Shown here: piece by piece, positions 59,086-64,000 of the stretch
How the letters are laid out: each line of letters begins with the position of its first letter
How positions within the stretch are numbered: position 1 is the first letter of the stretch
From: Phlegmacium glaucopus
Lineage: Eukaryota; Basidiomycota; Agaricomycetes; Agaricales; Cortinariaceae
Direction: 5' to 3'
DNA length: 64,000 nt
Assembly: GCA_015039465.1 (NCBI GenBank)
Contig: MU130358.1
Span: 257,889-321,888 of the forward strand
Notes under the pieces: generated by a model
Seen by the model: only the letters and a program-made list of their open reading frames with translations
The model's database searches: none
Told to the model about the DNA's origin: nothing
Position numbers and translations under genes: made by a program

Positions 59086-60627
59086 TCATATTCCTTCAAA
59101 TTCGTACACAGCACCAGCTTGACCAGGTCCTGGGAGGTCATCGCCAACGCATAGTAATAGTGGATCCAATGATGCTATTTCAGATTTGATGCCGTTCCGT
59201 CCTAGTGTGTCGAGATCTTTGAGAAGACTTGACGTGATTTTCTGTATTAGTTTTGATCAATACCCATAGTTTAGTATAAAGAGAGGGAAGAAAGAGAGAA
59301 AACTACCTTAAGCTTCCCATCAATCTTCAGGACCATATCGTCCCAAGAGGTTATCCAAGGCATCACAGGAGAATTGGAAAAGCCAGCAGTGTACATCAAG
59401 GAGCCATTGAGTCCATTGGCGATAGTCCATAAACTCCCGCCTATCTCGTTCTCGGAAAATCCAGCAAAAGTAGTGGGGAAAGGTTGTTGCTGGTGGCTCT
59501 GATTAGAATTTGAAGTTTGGTGGGTATTTGATTGGGGTTGAAAATTTTGACCAGTTGCCCCATGGTTCAGAGGAATACCTTCCGAAGGGAACAAGTATGA
59601 TACGCCTGGATGTGGTGATAATAAACCGAGAGGGCCCATCATGTGCTGTGCTGAGTGAAATGGAGAAGGGCCTAGAAGTTTTGCGATTTTGTTGTATACC
59701 TCTGACAAGACATCTAGCAATGAAAGTAGAGTTTGTTGATAGTCCAAAGGGAATGGCTTTGGAAAGTTAAGACTTGATGTGGATCTCAATCGAAGAAATG
59801 GCTTACTATTGAAGGCGTAAGAAGGTACGACGCGTCTGTCGAGCCGTCCACGTGCGATCCTGTATATTCAGCTATTCCCGAAGCACCTTTCTTTGAGGAT
59901 TTCGTCTTGAACTTAGAAAGCTTCTGGCAATGATTGAATACTCGATCTACATGTGGAATTGGGTGACATACCATTTTTGATTTATTTTCGCCCTCCTCCT
60001 TAGATAACTCAAATTCCGTAATGACGTTAAGCAAGCCCCGTAAGAGATCTTGAGGCTGGTTTATGTCCAAAAGGCTTGATAATGACAATCCGAGAATTGC
60101 GAAACGCGATGTTCTGACATTTTGCATCAGTCAAGTGTTTATTTTGAAAAGAAATTATGATTGCCTTTTCTTTATTGCGGGCATAGAGTTATTGAACTCC
60201 CTATCCAGATCCATAGGCGATATCATGATAGTGTGGAACCAGTGACTACGTCTAACAAGAACAATTAGCTGTGAGCTGAATAGTCGGGATTCACTCACCC
60301 CTCATGAATTTGCCTGATATAAGTCAGGGTAATGATTCGCTTCTGGACCAGATCTCTGAGATACTCCACGGATGTCCCTGGTGCTAGCGATGGACTTTGC
60401 GCGCCTGCTATGTTCGATCCGACGGTATCAGAGTGTAACGACTGCGTGTCCCATTCCCGTGTTTGAGTGGCGGTTGTTGTAGATGATGTAGTAGCCACAA
60501 AGGAGAGGTTAGTGGTACTAGAAGCCAATGAAGCTGTAGGATTCAAGGACTGAGGCGTTGCAGAGCCCGATGAGGAGGTGGACTTGAACGAGGAGAGGAG
60601 ATTTTGTGCAGAGGATTTGCGACGCAT
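59086..60627 (-). CDS. Conserved fungal protein of unknown function
   Basis: The start at 60627 gives MRRKSSAQNLLSSFKSTSSS; an ATG 12 codons upstream is also in frame. A Ser/Thr-rich leader is followed by TSVEYLRDLVQKRIITLTYI and RQIHEG. After an intron come GRSHWFHTIMISP (RC of about 60210-60250), the exon with RFAILGLSLSSLLDINQPQD, and FPLDYQQTLLSLLDVLSEVY with NKIAKLLGPSPFHSAQHMMG and PLGLLSPHPGVSYLFPSEG. Next are PWITSWDDMVLKIDGKLK, spliced to KITSSLLKDLDTLGRNGIKS and EIASLDPLLL, and the end VYEFEGI. I have seen this protein across basidiomycetes and other fungi without an assigned function. Helix-rich, no membrane segment. Its 3' flank is included in the tandem array to its left. It is divergent from NTF2 across 236 bp. 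Confidence 0.78.
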
Positions 60628-60792
60628 TGTAGGGCGTTGTGGTTGTAGATCATTAATGAACATATTGAAGGAGTTTATTTAACTAGCACAGTTCAGGTTC
60701 AAATTGACCTGCAAATTCGGCGTATACGTCCTAGGCACCTGGCAACGATTCCCTGGACAAAAATTAAACAGAAGAAAAGTCAATACAAAGAT

Positions 60793-60798
60793 CACGTG
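60793..60798. promoter_or_regulatory. CACGTG in the divergent promoter of the conserved gene and NTF2
   Basis: Exact CACGTG (within ATCACGTGGT) 66 bp upstream of NTF2 and about 165 bp from the other start. It is another member of the recurrent promoter set. Confidence 0.35.
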
Positions 60799-60863
60799 GT
60801 CCTTTTCCCTCTATAACCTGAACAGCATCTGTCCACAGAACAATTTGAGTCTTCTCCTTCAAT

Positions 60864-61464
60864 ATGTCACATGTAGATATCAACGCCATCGCAAAGCAGT
60901 TTGTCGACTTTTACTACGCGACATTCGCCTCGGATCGCACGAATTTGCATCCACTCTATGTTCGTCCACCCACTCACCTTATCATCTAATCTGATGCTTC
61001 TTTTTAGCGGCCGGATTCCATGCTCACTTTTGAAGGAACCCAAATCCAAGGGGCCGAAGCTATCATCGAAAAACTTAAGGTATTCCTGATATCACTACGA
61101 CGAATCATGGAAACATCTGAGTTGTTGTTTCTATCAGTCGCTTCCGTTCGAGAAAGTAGAACACAAAGTTACAACTCTAGACGCCCAACCGTCATCAACA
61201 ACCGTTGCCAGTCTTCTTGTCAGCGTCACAGGAATGTTGGTGGTAAGTATCTGAAACGCACTTGATGGAAACGCTCTCATCGCCGCCCTTGCTCAGGTCG
61301 ATGGCTCGGAGAATCCGCTAAACTTCAGTCAAGTCTTTCAGTTGCAACCTCAGGGTGACTCATACTATGTGTACATCTCTCATTTTTTGTCACGATTCCT
61401 ATCGGATATCAACTGATTCCTCTAACACAGATTCAACGATATCTTCCGCCTCAATTATGCTTAA
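60864..61464 (+). CDS. NTF2: Nuclear transport factor 2
   Basis: Small dimeric carrier that returns RanGDP to the nucleus through FG nucleoporins. The start at 60864 gives MSHVDINAIAKQFVDFYYAT, then FASDRTNLHPLY and, after an intron, RPDSMLTFEGTQIQGAEAII. The next exons give LPFEKVEHKVTTLDAQPSST, VASLLVSVTGMLV and VDGSENPLNFSQVFQLQPQG. The last exon ends NDIFRLNYA. The length of about 124 residues and the whole NTF2 fold are normal. At least four short introns. Confidence 0.94.
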
Positions 61465-61970
61465 TCCCTCCGATCCCGGATGAGGCAGCTAGGGCAGGAA
61501 AGCGTTGTCGTAGATTATAAGTTTTGTTGTACATCGAAAATGGAATGCTAATATGAAACAATAGCCATAGCTCGCGATTCTAAGTAAGACTTGATTGATT
61601 TTGTTCCATGATCAGAGTAAGGATAGGATAAGATGGAGTGTGCTAGAATGAAAATGCTATCATATATAGGTTTATTGCACGGGAATACAAATACCCAAGT
61701 CCGTCACGTAATAGGTCTGAACTAAGCACTTGCTCAGCTTGTGATGCGCTTGTATCTGGATGTGCGATGGAATTTCGGATTGTAACGACACCCTTCTTAC
61801 TAGTGCTGGGTATCGAACTCATATGTTTTATACATAGACATATAATACATGTATTATACTGTATTATACCTTCAATACCACGGAGGGTCATAATTGCATG
61901 TATGGAACTCCGTAAACGTATCAATATCCAACTTATCCTTCTGGCAGTATAATCATTACTAGGCACCAAT
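61465..61970. other. Intergenic gap, nothing identified
   Basis: About 500 bp right of NTF2, including its 3' end. AT-rich, no frame or repeat that I can support. Confidence 0.55.
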
Positions 61971-62192
61971 ATGACAACAACGGCTGACCGTCGCTCCCTT
62001 GAAGAGGCTGCAGACCGGTATCTACTGGAGCCGGATTTTGGCATACCTGAAGTTGAAGCTGTGATGGTGAAAGTTTTCAGCAAAAGCCGCAGCGGGATTG
62101 AAGCCACAGCATGGACTGTCTACTTCCGAGATCTTAATATCTATGAGGAAAATATCAGGGACAACATGTCTGATGTGGGTATAGCACCAAAG
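61971..62192 (+). CDS. Possible first exon of an unknown (repeat-associated?) gene
   Basis: An open frame from 61971 encodes about 74 residues (MTTTADRRSLEEAADRYLLE, then PDFGIPEVEAVMVKVFSKSR and AWTVYFRDLNIYEENIRDN) and stops being protein-like at a good donor (CCAAAG followed by GTGAGT at 62193). Downstream lies a foldback repeat, so any further exons are missing or disrupted. Sequence of this type resembles short proteins repeated in mushroom genomes, but I do not recognise a named family. It may be a fragment of a gene cut by a repeat insertion. Confidence 0.35.
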
Positions 62193-62297
62193 GTGAGTCT
62201 TTTATCCACAATACTATTTAATATACCTGCCATGGTACTGCCTAGGGCTGCACACTGTCACCATAAACTAGTGCTGTTCCAGCCTGGCTTAGTGATT

Positions 62298-62446
62298 GTC
62301 AAGGGTTTCAAAATCCCTGGAGGGTCTGGGGTAAGGGTACAGAGGGTAGGGGTAAGGGTTGGCATTTTGTACCCTTGGAAAACCCTTACCCTTGACAAGG
62401 GTTCAAGGGTTTTCAAGGGTTTTTCAAGGGTTTCAATTTCTATTTT
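62298..62446. repeat. G-rich and CAAGGGTTTT-type repeat with inverted arms
   Basis: The plus strand from about 62321 to 62360 has six runs of three or more G separated by 2-6 nt, fitting a G-quadruplex pattern. GGGTAAGGGTT at 62350-62360 is the exact reverse complement of AACCCTTACCC at 62381-62391. From about 62396 to 62440 the unit CAAGGGTTT(T) recurs with small changes. This could be the foldback end of a non-autonomous DNA transposon. It overlaps an open frame that I regard as chance. Confidence 0.6.
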
Positions 62447-64000
62447 TAACATAAGATTTTGTCAAAATATTAGCTTTTTTCTGCTTCCAAATTATATAAA
62501 TTCTACATTATTGGATGTAATAAGTATAAAACTGTACAATAAACTAAATATTGACTAAATATTGTGATATTTTCTTGTTTAAGAAGGCAAAAATATGTTA
62601 ATTTGACATATTGAGGCAGTTATCTATTCTAAATTACATGTAATAGAGCTATTAATGCTTGATAAGGTATATAAAACATGGTAGGTAATCAGATTTATAT
62701 ATATATAAAGCCTTAGAGTGTTAAGTTCAAGAACTCTATTCCGGAGTATTGGACAGAGTTGATCAGAACAGAACCACAGAATGGATAAGGACTATAGCCT
62801 CAGTGTATGTGCTGTGCTACCCTAAACCTTTGTGTCCTAATTTCGGAGTAAGAACAGAACAGAGTGGAACTGCATCGTCGCGGTCGTGGGACCGGGCGAC
62901 GAGAAAAACATCGTGTGGAGCACACGCAGCAGTGTGGCCGACGTGCGGTCCAAAAAGAACCAAAACCAGACTATCTGGAGGATACAATAAAGGTAATCAG
63001 AATAAGGCAAAGATAAAAAACTTGGTGAATGAAACAGCAAACAAAAAGAAAAGAAGCCCCGTGAGCCGGGGCCGAGGTAAGGTAAAGGAAGAAGAAGAAG
63101 AAGAAGTAGTAGTAGCAGATGGCGCTACCGGAGGCGGAAGGAGAAGAAGACGAGGAGGAGGACGACGGAGCAACGTTGAGGACGTCGACGGCGACGAGGA
63201 GGAGAAAAGAGGAGGAGAGGCGGAGATGGGAAGTAAAGAGGCGGAGATGGGAGACAGAGAGGTGAAGGCGGAAGGCAGAGAGGAGGAGGAGGAGATCGGA
63301 GGTTCGAAGGAGTTAGAGGCGAAGAAGGGTGGAGAGGAGGAGGAGGGTGAGAAAGGTAGTTGTGAGAGCACGAAGAAGTTCGGAACGAACAACACTTCGT
63401 CCTCCTTCCCTCCCCGGTCGAAACAGCAACAACGAGTACCACCAACAAAATCTCCTACCCACAACACCCTCAATAGGTTTCACTTCTCAGTGGTGGTCAC
63501 AGACTGCCAGAAATATGGTGTAATTGGCGCGTACCTGGTAGTGCACCGGAGTTCCCAGAACCGGAACTGTCCCTCCATGACAATGTAAGGCAGTATGTAA
63601 TGAGGCCAGGTCGAGGCAACCTCGACAGAGGCCATCAGACATGAGGTATGTCATGAAAGGGAGTGTAGGGTTTGATGAGAAGGATACAAGTTGAGGTTCT
63701 GGAAAGGCACAGTAAGGCCGAGGAGGTAGATATGAGGTGTGGGTAATGGTGAAGAAGCGGTGATGGTGATAAAGAAACAGTAGTAGCAAGGGTGATAGTC
63801 AGTCGTGTGGTCGGTACCTAATAAGTGGGGTTCTTACGTCCTGGAAGGCCCTCGTCTTGCGTCGTGAAATATAAATATGAAATATAAAACCAACGTTAAG
63901 GAAAATAATAAATTCATGAACTTTGAACATACAAAAGGAGTCAAGTTTATAGTTGGATCAAAGGAGGAGGATCAGTAGGAGATTCAAGGGCGTTGAAGGC
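62447..64000. other. Low-complexity and AT-rich region, no secure gene
   Basis: From 62447 to 62750 the DNA is AT-rich with a (TA)n run near 62697. From 62749 to 63588 one plus-strand frame of 279 codons is open, but most of it is a Glu/Lys/Arg/Gly stretch from purine-rich repeats (GAA and GTA triplets near 63085-63118). The opposite strand is equally open and equally low in complexity. I see no reverse transcriptase, protease, zinc knuckle or other motif. It may be transposon-derived. The last 400 bp show nothing identifiable. Confidence 0.45.

Larger units (their letters stand above)
53480..59090. repeat. Tandem array of about three diverged units carrying the metallothionein-like gene
   Basis: Segments recur in order. 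The gene block is at about 53700-54080, 56240-56640 and (decayed) 58270-58470. A block around ATCCGCCAAATAAG recurs at 54368, 56882 and 58680, and one around GAGCGACTATTTTTGCTCC recurs at 57057 with a weaker match at 58799. A block with CATTGCCTTACT...GTCCACAAG...CCGGA recurs near 55530-55700 and 57625-57815. One end of the unit overlaps the 3' flank of the gene at 59086, with a relic of that flank near 54990-55080. Unit length is roughly 2-2.5 kb. The boundaries are approximate because I matched them by eye. Confidence 0.7.

Noticed and set aside
61795..61830. GAGTTCGATACCC on the minus strand, another tRNA B-box look-alike
   Set aside because: The T-arm sides are not complementary and no cloverleaf can be drawn.
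62997..63473. 158-codon Ser-rich minus-strand frame
   Set aside because: It is the complement of purine-rich triplet repeats; both strands are open for compositional reasons.
62749..63588. 279-codon Glu/Arg-rich frame considered as a retrotransposon gag
   Set aside because: No zinc knuckle, protease or reverse transcriptase follows within the window, and no long terminal repeat could be paired.

Overview
The window is nuclear DNA of a filamentous basidiomycete, most likely an Agaricomycete. Nearly every gene is cut by several short introns (about 50-65 nt, GT-AG), base composition is moderate, and several proteins belong to families I know mainly from mushroom-forming fungi (DUF6593, DUF7330-like, a truncated fungal Pdx1, GH16 and Msc7-type ALDH). 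Gene models below were spliced by eye by joining reading frames across GT-AG (twice GC-AG) junctions. Protein names come from recognising motifs, not from a search.

Layout. 0-0.65 kb: the 5' part of glutathione reductase (minus strand, runs off the left edge). 0.65-13 kb: sparse, with one Ser-rich protein (3.7-5.7 kb) and a 7 kb gap. 13-23 kb, all minus strand: a large catalase with a C-terminal DJ-1/PfpI domain, a GPI-type GH16 beta-glucanase and the sterol sensor SCAP. 23-27.5 kb: Pdx1 (E3-binding protein of pyruvate dehydrogenase), checkpoint clamp subunit Rad1, and a degenerate Pdx1 paralogue whose lipoyl lysine is replaced by isoleucine. 28-37 kb: U1A/U2B''-type snRNP protein, a DUF6593 protein, HAT1, succinyl-CoA:3-ketoacid CoA transferase and an Old Yellow Enzyme with a hydrophobic tail. 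38-46 kb: Smi1/Knr4, a membrane-anchored aldehyde dehydrogenase, a Dcn1-like neddylation factor and CIA2. 47-53 kb: two tandem DUF7330-like genes, RAD18 and a linker-histone (H15) domain protein. 53-59 kb: a tandem array holding two intact copies and one dead copy of a 32-residue Cys-rich, metallothionein-like gene. 59-61.5 kb: a conserved fungal protein of unknown function and NTF2. 61.5-64 kb: repeats and low-complexity DNA.

Most of the genes are housekeeping: redox (glutathione reductase, catalase), acetyl-CoA and ketone metabolism (Pdx1, CoA transferase, ALDH), DNA damage response (Rad1, Rad18), chromatin (HAT1, H15 protein), RNA processing and nuclear transport (U1A-like, NTF2). Many are arranged as divergent pairs sharing 180-600 bp promoters, and the palindrome CACGTG recurs in those promoters. 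The two points most worth following are the metallothionein-like array, easy for gene callers to miss because its first coding exon is 9 nt, and the non-lipoylatable Pdx1 paralogue.
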